A stretch of DNA of 64,000 nucleotides, taken from the NCBI GenBank assembly GCA_010094045.1, contig ML986699.1, positions 95,644 through 159,643 on the forward strand, in the 5' to 3' direction. The DNA is from Lojkania enalia. Lineage: Eukaryota; Ascomycota; Dothideomycetes; Pleosporales. Under the pieces are notes generated by a model. The model had not been told where the DNA came from, did not search any database, and saw only the letters and a program-made list of their open reading frames with translations. The position numbers and the translations under genes were made by a program. How positions within the stretch are numbered: position 1 is the first letter of the stretch; each line of letters starts with the position of its first letter. This document shows, piece by piece, positions 22,209 to 35,234 of this stretch.

Positions 22209-23974
22209 CTAAATCTCGATATCAATGCCAAGGTCAATAGAAGCAATGATTTCATCCTCCATCTTTGGTTTCCTAAAAGTTGGAAGGCCCTTCCTCTCTT
22301 TCTTCTCCCCAATTTTGGGAGTACCGGCACGGCTGATAGCTGGAGTAGCTGAGCGACTCCTATCACTGCCTTCGAACAAGGCATCAATGCTGGGCACCTT
22401 CAATGAGTTCTGCTTCTTCTTCTTCTTCTCCTCCTCCTCGGCCTTCTTCTTAGCATCATCTTCCTGCTTCTTCTTGAGAAATTCTTTCTCGCGTTGTTTC
22501 CGCTCGCGCATCTCCTGACGGCGTTCCTCAATAAGTGCCTTTCGGACACGCTCAGAATCTTGTTTGCGATTTAGCTTGTTTAGTTCGAGGATGCGCTTGG
22601 CAATATCGTCTGAGCTAGACTTGGCTGTGGAAATGGATGCAGGGACGTTGGCGCGGAGCAGATGGGCGTAAGCGTTCTGCTTCTTAAGCTTCTCACTAAT
22701 TTCTGCGTCTGTCCACGAGTGATTCTCGACACGCTTAATGTCCTCGTATTTTTTTTTGAGGAAGGACTGCGTGGGAATTTTGGAATTCGTCTCAGAAAGG
22801 GACTGCTTGTAGGTTTCGAGATCACTCTGTACAATGTTAAATAGAGTCGAATAGAAGAACGCGGCAAACAAACCTCAGTAAAGCTTTGGTTTGAAAGGTA
22901 AGAGAATGTGTACTCCTTCTTCACAGAACCATGCTGAGCGATAACGTACTGGTCGGTGGCAATACGCTGACCGTTCTTGCCTTCGAAGACGTATGGTTTG
23001 CCGGTGGTGAATCCTGTGCAAGTATTAGCTAGATCCCAAAGACCGAAGGTACGTCTACTAACCCTTGATCTGCGCCATCTTATAGAGTGTGCGTCGCTGT
23101 GCATCTTGGCCAGTGCCAATACGAGCAAAGGTGCCAGTCATGGCATCCTCGAAGCCTGGATAGAAGCAGACCTTGCCAAAGAAGCCTCTGCCAACGCGGA
23201 CAGAGTCAAAGTGAATCAGCGTGGCAGGCTCCTCTTCCTTGGGCACCTTGTGAACGTGATCGTCCCACTCCACCTCGCTCTCGCCTTCTGCATCGACATC
23301 AGATCCATCGCCTCTATCGCCAGAACTTGAACGCCTGCGGCCGTTGCGTCGATCGTCGACTCGCTGTCGCTGTTGACCACGCTGCTCTCGGTCCCGCTTG
23401 TAGGCTTCTAACTTATCGGTTGTCTTGCCCTTGACTTTTTGGCGAAGATTAACGCGCTGACTGTGTTCGGGTTCCGGCGAAGTTGCTTTGCGCTTCCTGT
23501 CGCTCGTTCCCACGTCCGCAACCTGCCTTGCCTTCCTTATGAGTTCTGCAGAGAATTTTGCTCGGTTGATTTCTTCGACACGCTCGGCCAGAATCCTTTC
23601 GCGTTCGACTTGCGGTAGGCCGTTGATGTAGGAGCGATCCTTCGCGTCGAGGTACTTACCCTCGAGGGGATACGGTACGTCGCGGTCCCTGTCTACAACA
23701 TCTGCATCGTCCCGCTCGGAGTCAGACTCATCCATGGCACCTGAGCCCAGTGAGTTGGGCGAGGATGCTCCAACAGAGGATCTGGACATTGTTAATGAGA
23801 GATCGACCGGGACTGCGAGCTGAAACAGGACAGGAAGAGTGTGACGATAGGACGGGGAAGAACAGTCGACGGTGATGGAGGATGGGGATCAACGTACGCC
23901 TCTCCCTCTTCTACATCAGCCTCGTCGTCTCCGCCAGCGAGGGCAAAGAGCTCGTCATCGAGATCGTCGGCCAT
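22209..23974 (-). CDS. rtf1: RTF1, Paf1-complex subunit with Plus3 domain
   Basis: Nuclear elongation factor: the Plus3 domain binds phosphorylated Spt5 and recruits the Paf1 complex, and the protein promotes H2B ubiquitination. Exons 23974-23898, 23781-23063, 23013-22874 and 22826-22209 give 517 residues; introns are 116, 49, 47 bp. The N-terminus is acidic (DDLDDELFALAGGDDEADVE), then a basic linker, then the Plus3 core: HFDSVRVGRGFFGKVCFYPG, GTFARIGTGQDAQRRTLYKM, GFTTGKPYVFEGKNGQRIAT and YLSNQSFTESDLETYK. The C-terminal half is a Lys/Glu-rich predicted coiled coil (FLKKKQEDDAKKKAEEEEKK) with a last motif of RTF1 type. It diverges from COQ7 with 353 bp between start codons. Confidence 0.96.
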
Positions 23975-24327
23975 GGTGCGCTAGTCGTTTGTAGAAACAC
24001 AAAAAGAATAAGAGGGCTATGCGAGGCTGGACCGATGGTACAGCGAGTCCGTAGCAGGCGGCAAAACGGGTGTATGAGTGAGGTTGGAGTGTTCAGGGCG
24101 ACGGTGACGAGGGGATGGGCGCCGCGATCCTTAAAAGTGGACGAGGCGCGCTAGCATCCGCACAGCCGCAAGGAGGCCCGAGCGCCTGCACGGGTCAGTG
24201 CTTTCACCGCAGGTACATGGTGAGCGCATCGAACCATGCATCCGTTCACCTTCACTCCGCCACTCTTTTGCCTCCCATATTCACCATTTTTATAACTCAC
24301 ACTCTTTGAAACAGCGATAGACCAAAA
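23975..24327. promoter_or_regulatory. Bidirectional promoter RTF1 / COQ7
   Basis: The 353-bp gap between two divergent start codons must hold both promoters and 5' leaders. No specific site is claimed. Confidence 0.55.
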
Positions 24328-25098
24328 ATGGCCCCAATGCTCTGCTGCACAAGAACATTGGCCCTCGCCTCCCTCCGCAGCGCACACATTCCCGTACTTG
24401 ATTTTCTGGCCCCAAGTATTATTCTATATTCACAGAAGTCGCGATTTCACAGCACACCTTCACCAATTGAACCTCCCGCAAACCCACATGCCGAAGCTAT
24501 ACAAGACGAAAAGCCCCCGATCCACCACCTCAACAAAACTCAAAGTGACTTCCTCGACTCGGCTCTCCGCGTCAACCAAGCCGGCGAGCTCGCCGCTGTC
24601 CTCATTTACACGGCACAAACACCGCCACTCATCCGCTCACACCCGCATCTGCGCCCGTTGATGAAGCACATGTATGACCAAGAAGCGGGCCATTTCAAGA
24701 CGTTCAATGAGCTGATTGCAAAGCACCGTGTGCGGCCGACAGCCATGTATCCAATCTGGCACGCAGCGGCAACAGTACTAGGTTGGGGCACCGCAGTGAT
24801 GGGACGAGAAGCGGCTATGGCGTGCACCGAGGCAGTGGAGACAGAGATAGGCGGACATTACAATGAGCAGATCAGAGTGTTGCTAGACTGGGCAGAGCGG
24901 TGCGAAAACAGGGGTGAAGATCTTGGGGAGCATATCAAGACGCTGATTAAGGAACTGAGGCGGATTCGGGATGAGGAGCTGGAGCATCTGGACTATGCGG
25001 TTGAGCACGACGCGAAAGAGGCGCGGCCCTACGAGCTATTGACAAACGTAATCAGGGGCGGGTGTCGGACTGCTATTTGGATTAGTGAGAGAGTGTAA
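24328..25098 (+). CDS. coq7: COQ7, 5-demethoxyubiquinone hydroxylase, mitochondrial
   Basis: Di-iron monooxygenase that hydroxylates demethoxyubiquinone, the penultimate step of ubiquinone synthesis, on the matrix face of the inner mitochondrial membrane. Single exon, 256 residues. Residues 1 to about 45 look like a mitochondrial presequence rich in Ser, Arg and hydrophobic residues. The two-fold ferritin-like repeat carries the iron ligands: Glu in VNQAGELAA, EAGH in MYDQEAGHFKTF, Glu in CTEAVETEIGGHYNEQI and DEELEH in RRIRDEELEHLDYAVEHDA. All six expected ligands are present. It shares a promoter region with RTF1. Confidence 0.97.
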   Translation: MAPMLCCTRTLALASLRSAHIPVLDFLAPSIILYSQKSRFHSTPSPIEPPANPHAEAIQDEKPPIHHLNKTQSDFLDSALRVNQAGELAAVLIYTAQTPPLIRSHPHLRPLMKHMYDQEAGHFKTFNELIAKHRVRPTAMYPIWHAAATVLGWGTAVMGREAAMACTEAVETEIGGHYNEQIRVLLDWAERCENRGEDLGEHIKTLIKELRRIRDEELEHLDYAVEHDAKEARPYELLTNVIRGGCRTAIWISERV

Positions 25099-25293
25099 TG
25101 TGTACGATGTTTGTCTTATCAACCATTATGATTGGGCTATGCCTTGAAATGCATGAATATAGTATGTCTGTCATGCAAGTATCTGGTGTACGCTTGAATC
25201 CTGAATGCCTGCTCAACGCCTGAAATTTTGGACCCGCAACACAGAGATATAAACACCAGCACCTTTAATCCAGTAAGTCTGTGTATGGAGACA

Positions 25294-28200
25294 TTACTCG
25301 AATCCTCCGTCTAAACCTTTAAGCACACTCCATTTACTCCTTGCCTTTCCAACCATCTTCTTTAAACTTTCTTTTCGCCTCTTATCCGACTTTTCTAACG
25401 CCGCTTTCCTCTCTGCCTCTCTCGCTTGGGCGTGAATATTACTCCTACCCGTGCCACCTCTGCGAATCACCGCCTCGGCCGGCGTACTTGCCCCCGATGT
25501 CGTAGTTGAAGATGCTGCACTTAAATTGGATGTTGCTCTACGGACCAGACTCGGTACCTTGAAACCTGGCTGATGTGCCGACGAGGAGGTAGCGTGGAAA
25601 GCTAGATGAGTTGACGTAGCGGAGGTTGTGACGGTTGTACGGGACAGTGCCAGTCGATCAATGATAGGCTTTCGGTCAGGTTTAGATGGTATATCTGTGA
25701 TCTCTAGATCGCTCTCTGAGTCCGAGTACTGCGAGTCTGGAATGACCATGTTCTGCGGGTCTTCAACAAGCTCAGTGATGGAATGCTGGACGTCGGCGAA
25801 AGTCATCGGCTTTCGGACAAAGTTATCGTTTGGAGCTGTGCGACGAAGGTGTGGCGGTGGCCGGTTCTCTTTATCTTGGGAGTCCGGATATTTACGCTTG
25901 AGAGGGTTGGTGATGGGTCCGGTGGTTTGAGAGTCAGGAATGGAGATATCTTCGTTGCTTTGTATCGCATCATTCGATTGAGACTGGGACTGAGAAGTTT
26001 CCACGTCCATGTCTAAATCGGGGGCATTAAGAAATCCATAGTCTGGATCATCATCATGGTCCGCCAAGGTCTTGAAGAAGGCAGATTGTTTAGGGTTTTC
26101 GGCTACATTGGTGATTAGCCCCGAAGAGACACGAAGATGTTGAACATACCAATTTTTCCGATCCTTTCGTCTGCGATAAGGGCTTTCGTCATCTTCCTGA
26201 ACTCCATCTGCTTCTTTCTTCGCCGCTGTTCGGCTTCATCTTCAGAATCTGACATATCGAAAGTGTCACCGCCCCTCCTCTTCCGGAGTCCGCCATTCAT
26301 GATATCTTTATAGAGTTGATTTATATTCTTCTCATCGTCGGCTTTGGCTTTGTCTCTATAAATCGTTTAGCGGAGGTAAAATGAGAACAAGCATAGAACT
26401 TACGCATAGTATGCAGCGAGCTTTCGCTCATCCACTTTGATATCGTCGGAATCAATCATCTTCTGTAGTTCTTCATCCTCCTCACCACTGTCATCATCAC
26501 TGGCACCTCCAATACCAGCATATTCGTCTTCTGATTCCTCGGCCTGTTCCTCTACGGCGTCTCTAGCCCAGCTAGTCTTCTTATTGAAGTTGTCGATTAC
26601 TGCGCGTCTTTTTGCCGCTTTCTTCATAACCGCGAAAGCATTGCCTGCTCTCTCAAGATCATCATTCTCTTCAGAATCATGTCTGACTACCATCTCTTCA
26701 TCCGCATCCGACAACTCGGCAATCAAGTCTTTACGGCGATGAAGTCTCCCTTTCCTTTTCATGACGGGTGATTCTACAGCAGGTATCAGAACTGTGTCAA
26801 TGGTCGATGAGGGAAGAGCGATGCCGGCAGGAGAACGAGATAGTTCTAGGCCGACGTCTTGAGTTGGTTCCGGTATTTCAGAGAGTTGTGTCTGCGAGAA
26901 GGCTGGTGAAGTTTCGATGAGCTGGCTGATGCCAAAGTGAACTTCGGATGCTGGGCCAGCCTGAGAGTCGTGTTGTTGTTGGTGTGAGGGACGTGCTTGG
27001 CTGTTGGGGACGAGCAAGTCATCAGCTGTGCCAAGTATATTTCCAGGTTGTGTTGCGGGGAGGATCCGTAGGAAGTCTAACGAGTCCTGTTCTGGTTCGT
27101 GATCAAGGTGATGTGCAAATTGAGAGTTAGGTTCTATGTTCGCCATTGTGCTTGCAAACATCTGGGTGAGTCCCAAAGTTGTGCCGGCGCTGTTGAAGCC
27201 AAATACTGCCATTTCTTCATCTTGAACCGTTGCTTGTGTCAACTCTTGTGGAGCAGCGAGCTTCTTCGGGGATTCAGCTTCGCTCTCGTCCTCATCATCC
27301 ACGACCACGTTCCTCGCTCGTTTCCCGACCCGTAGTCGAGAGGGGGCATTGGCAACGTCATCTTCCCTTTCTTCTTCGTCGTTGGCCTGCTCCTCTCGTG
27401 TCGTATCCTCAACGTCGTCTTCCTCATTTGCTTCCTCATCAAGTAAACTATTCGACGCCTTTACAATCCCTTCCTCGTCTAGACCTTCCTCGTCATCAGA
27501 CTCATCGTTAACGTCTTCTTCAGAGCCGGAGAGCTCTATTTCAGTTTCCGCCTGCACCTCAACTTCGTCAGCATCTTCGGCGCCGCTTCCGATGTAATCT
27601 TCGTCTTCCGACTCGTCACTCGATAGCAAACCATCACTGGCCTCGCCTTTTTTTTTTGCTTCGCCTCTCTCGAGTTTTTGAAGTTTCAGGTCTTCCTGGC
27701 GCGCCTTCTCGAGCTGTGCCACCATGTCCTCAATTTCCACTTGGTGCTTCTCCCTCTCTTCTTCGGTCTCGATGTGAATGCCCCGCCGCTTTAGTTCCTC
27801 GATCCTCTCTTCACGCGCCCTCTGTGCTTGTTGGCGGGCTTTTTGGGCAAGAGAGAACTGAAGGTCAGCTACATTCATCGAGACTTTCCCTCTGGGCGCG
27901 GCTTTCCCCGGAGATGTTAGATGAGCCAGATGACGAAGATGGAGGAGGGAGGGCGCTTCTTGCTGTTTCTTCTGCGGCAACCGGTCGAAAACAGCAAACC
28001 TGCTATTAGATGTTGTCTTCGTGTCATCATCGGAATCTGACAGCTCTACCAACCCGTCCGATGCAGGCTTCACTAAAGAAGCCTGGGTAGTGACGGGCCG
28101 AGCTAGTGCTACTAAAGGATTGATAGGCACATGTTGAGATTCTGGTGCCCGTCCTTTTCCTTTCATAGATGCTGCACGGTATTCTGAGGCTGGTTGAGGT

Positions 28201-29312
28201 AAATGGGAGACTAAAGCTCCGGAATTCTCCTTCGCAAGATCTGTGGGCGCAGGGGTATCCATATCCATGGAAATATCATTTCCGGCCATATCTGCTTGGC
28301 TTGCTGGACTCGTGGGCGGTGTGTCATAGGGATGACCGCCTTCAGCATCAGATGACACAAGTGCCGAGCCAGAATCGGCAGTTGCAAGTCCTACAGCTTG
28401 GACTAGTTCAGAATCAACTCGATTGAAGCCGAATGTAGAGAGCAGGTCTTTCGTTCCATATCTCCTCTTGGTCTTAGCTTGGTGTGTCAACTGCATGTTT
28501 CGGCTGATCCTCTGTTGCTCGCGGCTCATTTCTGCCAAAGCTTTCTTGCCCGCTTTACGCGTTGGTCTTGTCGATTGGGTAAGACGTCTCCCTGTCTCTC
28601 CATCAGGATCACTGTCAGACTCAGGGTCCATAGATCGCAGCTGTTGCGGCTTAGGCTTTCGTCGCCCCTGCTGCGCCATCTGCTTTGCTTTCCTCTCAGC
28701 GCGTATCCGCTTAACCCGTTCCTCCAAATCTTTGTTCGTGATATGCTCAATAGACGCGTCTGAATCATCCTCCATTGCTAAAGTAGTATTAGACGCTTTG
28801 GGAGCAACTGGTGAAGTAGTTGGCGAGACGAACAAACCCGGTGACGATCGTCGAGACTGTGGGCTTGAGAGTGGTGACGATCGCAGAAAAGAGCTCTCTT
28901 TCTTCCCGAGTGTTGCTTTGCGGATATTATGTGCCCATACGGGCATATTCATCTCATCGTCACTACTTCCTACGTCGGGCAGTTTTGGTATTTCTTTAGC
29001 TTCACTACTTGGCTCGTTCTGGGCCTTGCTGGTCATGAGCCGTTTCTTGATGCGCTCATACACATCTTCATCATCTTGATTTTCGTCCTCCCCGCTCTCG
29101 GATGAGTCTTTAATTGCATTGGGTTGAAGACGCGCTATTAGCTTGCCTCGCGGTATTTGCACTGGTAATTCTTCGCTGTCGGATTCGGTGTCGCTTCTAG
29201 CAAGATTTGACAAAGCATTGCTCGCCGGTAGTATCTGTGTAGATGCCAATGGCTGGGATAAATCGTCTACATCTTCCTCGAACTGTGTTTTGATATCCAT
29301 GGCAGCTGCCAT
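25294..29312 (-). CDS. mrc1: MRC1/Claspin-like DNA replication checkpoint mediator
   Basis: Replication-fork protein that carries the S-phase checkpoint signal from the ATR-type kinase to the effector kinase and supports normal fork speed. Exons 29312-26404, 26355-26150 and 26102-25294 give 1307 residues, in the range of the family; introns are 48 and 47 bp. The MRC1-like domain lies at about 920-1050 across all three exons: NKKTSWARDAVEEQAEESED, SDDIKVDERKLAAYYADKAK, LYKDIMNGGLRKRRGGDTFD and FRKMTKALIADERIGKIAEN. The rest is highly charged, with acidic runs and many SQ/TQ sites (for example STQILP, SQSQSQS, PDSQTTGP, PDSQYSDSE), the phosphorylation targets expected of this mediator. The neighbouring ATG codons at 29312 and 29300 are alternative starts. 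Confidence 0.95.
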
Positions 29313-31578
29313 GTTGAACGCTGAAGGCCGTTGGCTCGGTACTGGAGGATTTAAATAATTTGCAAAATGCGAATTTTTTTGGCTTTTCCTTCGAGAAAGA
29401 TCAGATTGTTAGGATACAACAAGAGTTGCAAGTAAGAATAAAAACATGAGACGCGGAATTGACGGAATAGTGGAGGCGGGAACAGACGTGACGGAGCTGT
29501 ACATTCGCGTCGCGTTTTCGCGCCCGCGTCAAATGTCGGCAGAAGAAAGTGCCGACATGGCCAAAGCTCCCTCTCACCCGCCACAGATCACATGTTCGTG
29601 CGCCATCGTCTGTGGCTGCTCTGCCTTAACGGCGGCTATTTTTCTGTTGCATACTTGCCCTCATTTGCTCTCGCGCCACTCCACCCCCATCACCCCCATC
29701 ACCCCCATCTGCATGCTGCTGCAAGCTGCAAGAATCCCGCCGGCTCTTCTCTTGTGCAATCTAACCTGCTACCCGACCCTGCACCTCAACTCCCGTGTCA
29801 GCTCTCGTTCATGCACTGGTGTCTCCGTGTAACCCGGCACAGCATGTCCTATTGCATGCTAAAATGAGGCCTCTCTTGCTCGACCATAAGCATCCATGTT
29901 TTACCCAAAGCGGACAAATTGTTATACGTGCCCAGAATAGCAATCAGCTTGTTAGCATTCTAGGAGCGCCTAAGCAGCTGTGGCACACCCCCAGCCACGC
30001 CCCATACGCTATCAGAGGCATAGCATCTTAGGCGCCTACTGAGTAGGTTGTTCCTTTCCACGTTAGGAAGATGGGGTTATTCTCATCCCACCAGCCGCCA
30101 AAACACATTCTGAAGCTGTCGCAACTACTTCGGTGCAGATAACCTTTTTGTTGTTCGATTTCTCTCTGTTGGGTCCCAAAATAGCATCAAGTTTCCTTTT
30201 ACGCTCTGTTGAAACGAAGTGGGTACCCTCGTACCCCAGATTGAAGGGCGCCCGCCAAGGACTTCCCTCAGGGTCGAATGAGGAACTCGAAGACTCGGGA
30301 GATGGCAGATGATCAGCAGAGCGATCTCGACGCCATGCAGAAGTCCTTCCTTATTTCAAGCTTTATGATGACGACAATGGAGGGGAATACGCGAATCAAC
30401 CTTAGGTTAGAGGGCCCAACACGCCAGCGCGGACACACGTGACAGCCTGCCTGCTTCATATAGGTCGTCAATTGGACCCCATCGGACCCCATTGACCAAG
30501 CAATTGCGCATCAACAACTCCCTTGCCGGCTCCAGACAAGCCATAGCGTAGCAGTCAAGGACCAATTTCGGATTCAATAGGAGCTCTGCGCACGCCACTT
30601 CGTGTTCCTATCTACAGCAGCTATCGGCTAGACTCTCTGGGTCGCGAGACCAGAGACCAATTTGATTGATCGCCCGGTCCAAAGACGCAGGTGGTGCGCA
30701 AACAACGAACTCACTGGGAACGCGTCCTGAGACATGTCTCATCCAATCAGCGACATCGAAATCTGTCGACAATACGAAGCGTCAGTTAAGGTGAGGCATG
30801 GTCGGCCTCACCATGGAGCAACGCGCAAGCGAAGGCTGCAGATGCTCTCTTGCGACATGTGGGCAGGCAGCGAGCAAGTCGATGCGGCTCTTTCTAGGGC
30901 TGTGTAGAAGAAGCTGAGATGGCACCATGGCGTTGTTTCTTGTCGCCGCGCTGGGCGAGTAGAAACGGTACCTGGCTGGGCCTAGCGCTGTTTCAAAAGT
31001 TGACCCCTGAGAAAGCGCCCGTAGCAGCCAGGAGAAATCGGGAAGCCAGCGACGCCATCGCCAGCCAGCGCGACGATCCGCTCAGGAACTGCTGCGCGCT
31101 CGCCCGGCTTGCTTTCCGTGCTGGGGAGCCTGCACCCGCACGCATTTGAGGCCGTTTATGAGGTGCGGTCGTGCAGGAGAGACGGCCGGCTTATGGAAAA
31201 AGGCCCCAGGTGTCTAAATTTATACAGCCCTGCGCACGGGAAGAGGATGACAGCGTGCATGCCAAGGGTGCTCTCCGTGGTTTCATGCTCGACCCGATGA
31301 AACGACTTATCCTCAAAACAAGAGCACCCGCTCCGCCCGTCGGGAGATTGGACGATCAGTGTCTTCCTGACGGCCTAAGATCCAAGCTCACAGCCATCCG
31401 TCCCTATCCAACAAAACCTTGAGACCTTCTCGAACCGTTCAAACTTCGTGTCCATAAACGTCTCCCTCCCAGTAACGCCTCGACTTCCAGCCAAACCTCC
31501 TACAATCCCCTTCTGGCGTGGCCCGTCCGCAGTCGAAGTCCGGCATGATACTGGTGTCTACAAGGCGCTCTGGATACC
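29313..31578. other. Gene-less 2.3-kb region
   Basis: Base composition is ordinary, not AT-rich, and there are no RIP-type stops in a recognisable frame. Open stretches (29446-29832, 30407-30598, 30919-31149) show no domain or codon pattern that I can support. Both neighbours read away from it, so it contains two promoters, and may hold a non-coding transcript that I cannot detect. Confidence 0.45.
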
Positions 31579-33480
31579 ATGGAGTCTGAGGAACCTCAAC
31601 CGCTCCAGTACAGTACTCCCCAACACAGCCAGAGCTTCAAGCGTCCTCGTCGCAGTCTCCAGAGCTCCACGCCGTTGAGCAGCGTGTCCGAGAGCGCGTC
31701 TCCCTCGCCTCGGCCTCTCTCTAGCCAGGCGCAGTTGACACCCGAAGTCATCGATCACATCAATGGACTCAAACACCTCGACGACAAACAAATCTTCCTA
31801 TTGTTGGAAGCAGCTCGCAATGGAGGTTGGTATTGTTGCTCGCCCCCAGGTTGTTGCATACTCATATCCCGTAGATCGCATGCGCCTCCCGGATCGATCG
31901 TCGATATCTTCGCTCGGGAGCAGGTCGTCTTCCTACCTAAGCGTGCCTTCTAGCAGAGTCACGAGCATGCTTTCCGATCCTCGTTCTTCCATCGCATCGA
32001 CAGATACGTCGTTTAGCAGTTTTACCGCCGCCTCCTCCCGACTCTCGACAGCATCCTCCCGCCTATCTACCATCTCCACGACCTCATCGCCGAAAAACTT
32101 CGCTTGCACATTCTGCGACAAGGCGCTCAAATCCAAGCCATACTGGAAATCGCACGAGGAGGAATTCCATGAGCAGAGACTAACATGGCGATGTCCGGAT
32201 TGCGAGCAGATATTCCACGCCGGGAAGCGATTCAGAGAACATCATACTAAGCTACATGTATGCGATCCCGATATTGTTGAGCTAGGAAACAGCTAACAGA
32301 AAGACAGGGTTGCGAGAATTGTAAACAGCCGAGGGAGAGTGGACAGCCGACAAGCAGGAAAGCGTCGCCATGCGTCAAGAAGTATGAGATCGTCATGCAT
32401 GACAAGGACGCTTGGGGTTGCGGTTTTTGCGGTTGTTTGCTAACCACCTGGGAAGAGAGGTGTGAACACATTGCCCTGCATTTCGAGGAAAAGAGGTCGA
32501 AATGGAACTTCACCAATGTTATCCTCGGGCTATTAAAGCAAGCCGACGTTGCGCAAGCATGGAATCTTTTCATCTCTCAAAGGCATGGAGAACAACAAAA
32601 CTGGCCGAAATTTACCTGGGAATCCAAGAAATGCAATCGCCTAAGGTACAAACTTGAGACGAAGTGGGACCCCCGAGGCTTTGACATTGAGAAGCTTGTC
32701 TCAGAAACGTATGACCTAGCTGAGATTGAGCCGAACGAGATCACCGAACCGACGGAAGTTGTCGAGCCGGTGGACTGCAAACCCGAAACTTTTGAGTGCA
32801 AGCCAGAGACATTCGACTTCGTGAGCGAGCAAAACACTCAACTCCCTACAGACAACAGCCTGATGGATCTCGACCCTGCGGAAGCCACGCAGAGCATACC
32901 GCAACCGAGCTTACAGCAGCCGACCTTGGAGCCAGCTCAGTGGCCTGTCAGTACAGATATGTCGCAAAACAATATGAGCACCGATAACGACATGAATACC
33001 TTCGAGGGCTTCTCAACAAGCATGGCAGCTATGACCACAGATTTTTCGCAACCCGTTTCCCAGAGCTACCACCAACCAAGTTGGCCTAGTGCGGGATTCG
33101 TTTCAACGCCCGACCTTGTTAGCTTTCAGCAACCCAGCGCGTATATGAACTATACACCGAAAGAGGTCGTTCCGGTTCCCACCTCGCAGTATGCCAACTT
33201 CACGCAATTTCCGAGGCAGAGTGTCCCACCAAACTTCCTACATCACTCTAATAGCACGAACAGCTCGCGCCGGTGGACGCCCAAGCTGATCAACATATCA
33301 AGCCCAAGCCATCGCGCTTCGCACTCACATTCGCACCAGGATCAGCCCCCGCCACCTCCACCGAAGGATGATCATCGATTTTCTAGGATGTCCATGCGAA
33401 GACGGCCGAGCAATATTTCTCAGCACACTGTTGTCCCTCATCGAGACATTGGGTGGAACGATGAGGTTAACTGGGGATGA
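31579..33480 (+). CDS. C2H2 zinc-finger protein, putative transcription factor
   Basis: Exons 31579-31825, 31875-32257 and 32308-33480 give 600 residues; introns are 49 and 50 bp. After a Ser/Pro-rich N-terminus there are three C2H2-like units: CTFCDKALKSKPYWKSHEEE followed by FH, CPDCEQIFHAGKRFREHHTK followed by LH, and CGFCGCLLTTWEERCEHIAL followed by H. The intron after LH joins it to GCENCKQPRE, another CX2C pair. A region AQAWNLFISQRHGEQ/WPKFTWESKKCNRLRYKLET follows; such an architecture is common in filamentous fungi but has no assigned role that I can name. The C-terminal half is Gln/Ser/Pro-rich, as in activation regions. Target genes are unknown. Confidence 0.85.
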
Positions 33481-35234
33481 TCCAATCTTTCATGCTTTTA
33501 GGAGATGATCGTCGCCGGCTGGCACCGGCACTACACGAACATCTCCCCTCCACAGAGCTCTTGAACTCCCTTTCAAAACTCACTGAGAAAGTGATTCCGA
33601 ACCTCGACCTCACAGTGAAACGTGAGTCGAGACACAGTGTCACCTCAACGGAGTCTTTCCTATGTCTTTATCCGATTGATGTTTCGGTTAGCCGATTTCG
33701 CGGGGGCAGGAAGTAAGGTATACCCATAATGTATCTCTCAGTTATGCTTGTGGCATGTCTGCACCATTTTTCTCCTACAATTGGGCACATTTAGTAGTGT
33801 TTGGATCATAATATCCCAGCGTCAGTCGCAATGATCTGTGAAGAGTTATAATGAGGTTGGGTAATTAGAGAACTCGAATGCTTGAATGTTGCGTACTCAT
33901 ACGGGCTTGCACGTGATGAATCCTCCTATATTGTCGTCACGTGCCGCTACCAATCCCTTCCGACGCGTATATGTTGTGACCGGCTACCTCCAAGAATTTG
34001 CTCCTTGCCATGCAAGGACTATGAGTGTTGGTATTTTCCTATCTAGGTCTAATTAGAGATACAAAGGGTCGCCAAGCCTAACCTATCTTTCCACCACAGC
34101 TGACATTACTAATATCGGTCGTGTCGATGAATTTCATTTGATTATTTACTACGCACCTTTGCTTAGATTTGTAGGTAAAGAGGTGAGCATAGGTTCAGAC
34201 AGATGCTGATGTCCTGGGAGGCCCAAAAGGCTCAAAATGTGGGACTATTCGGCACCAACACATTACCGTGAGCGGCGTGGAGTGGCTGTGCCCACGAGAT
34301 TGGCTTTGCTGTCAGCATTTTCCGAGGCATCCTTGTAGACCATGCGGAAAGCTTAAAAATGCCCATTCATAGAAACTAGACATCGTAAGGGCTCGTACAT
34401 AGAAAACTTCAGGAGAATCATGCATAGCTTGATCTATCTATATTAAATCCAAGGCATACTTTCTACTTCTCTTGTCTGTAGGTCCCTGATAAATATGCTC
34501 TCTATCTTTCAACAATGACCGTTATATCTCAACCCATATCCGTCCCCGATTTTCCCAGTGTAAGTAGTTGAGGCAATGCTCGACAACGATCTCGATCGCT
34601 CACATGATTACCAAGCCTCCTGCCCATGATCCAACAAGCTACTCTGACCCAGCGACTGACTCAGCAATGGACGCGTCAATCTACGACATATCTTAGCAGC
34701 TGAATAGCTATGGAGCAATCTCACCAAGCCATGAAACAAATTCTAGCAAAAACCCTCGCGCTCGCAAGAGGAGTTCTGGATGCAATGTCGTCTCCCGTAT
34801 CATTTGGGTCTTCTTTGTGATCACCATGATCATTACAACGGTTAACAAGTTGTAGTAAGGTGTGAACGGGACGAGACGATGAGACCGGCTATGCAGCAAA
34901 CTGGAGCTCATTCACCAAAGCTTCACTCAGAAACATGATCATAATCACTGTAAAACGGAAGGTTGGTGTGGAATCGTCTTAGAAAGGTCAGAGATGGGTG
35001 GTAATCTCTGTCAAGGAACTCCCCCTTCGGGTTTAGTGCAGTTCTCACTTATCTATATCAGGCATCGTTCCTTACTCTATTAGCATACCGCTTTAACATG
35101 TATAAAATATTAACCCTTCTATTACTACATTTCTTTTTTAGGCTCGGCTATATAGTTTCCGCCAGCCCAGGGTTTCCACCAGCCCACCAACACCAATCAT
35201 CCTATAAATCCGAACAGAGCTCCATTGTTTACAG
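33481..35234. other. Gene-less region between C2H2 gene and transposon relic
   Basis: 1.75 kb without a supported gene. Two CACGTG palindromes lie 28 bp apart at 33910-33915 and 33938-33943 and could bind bHLH regulators, though there is no direct evidence that they do. Confidence 0.45.
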
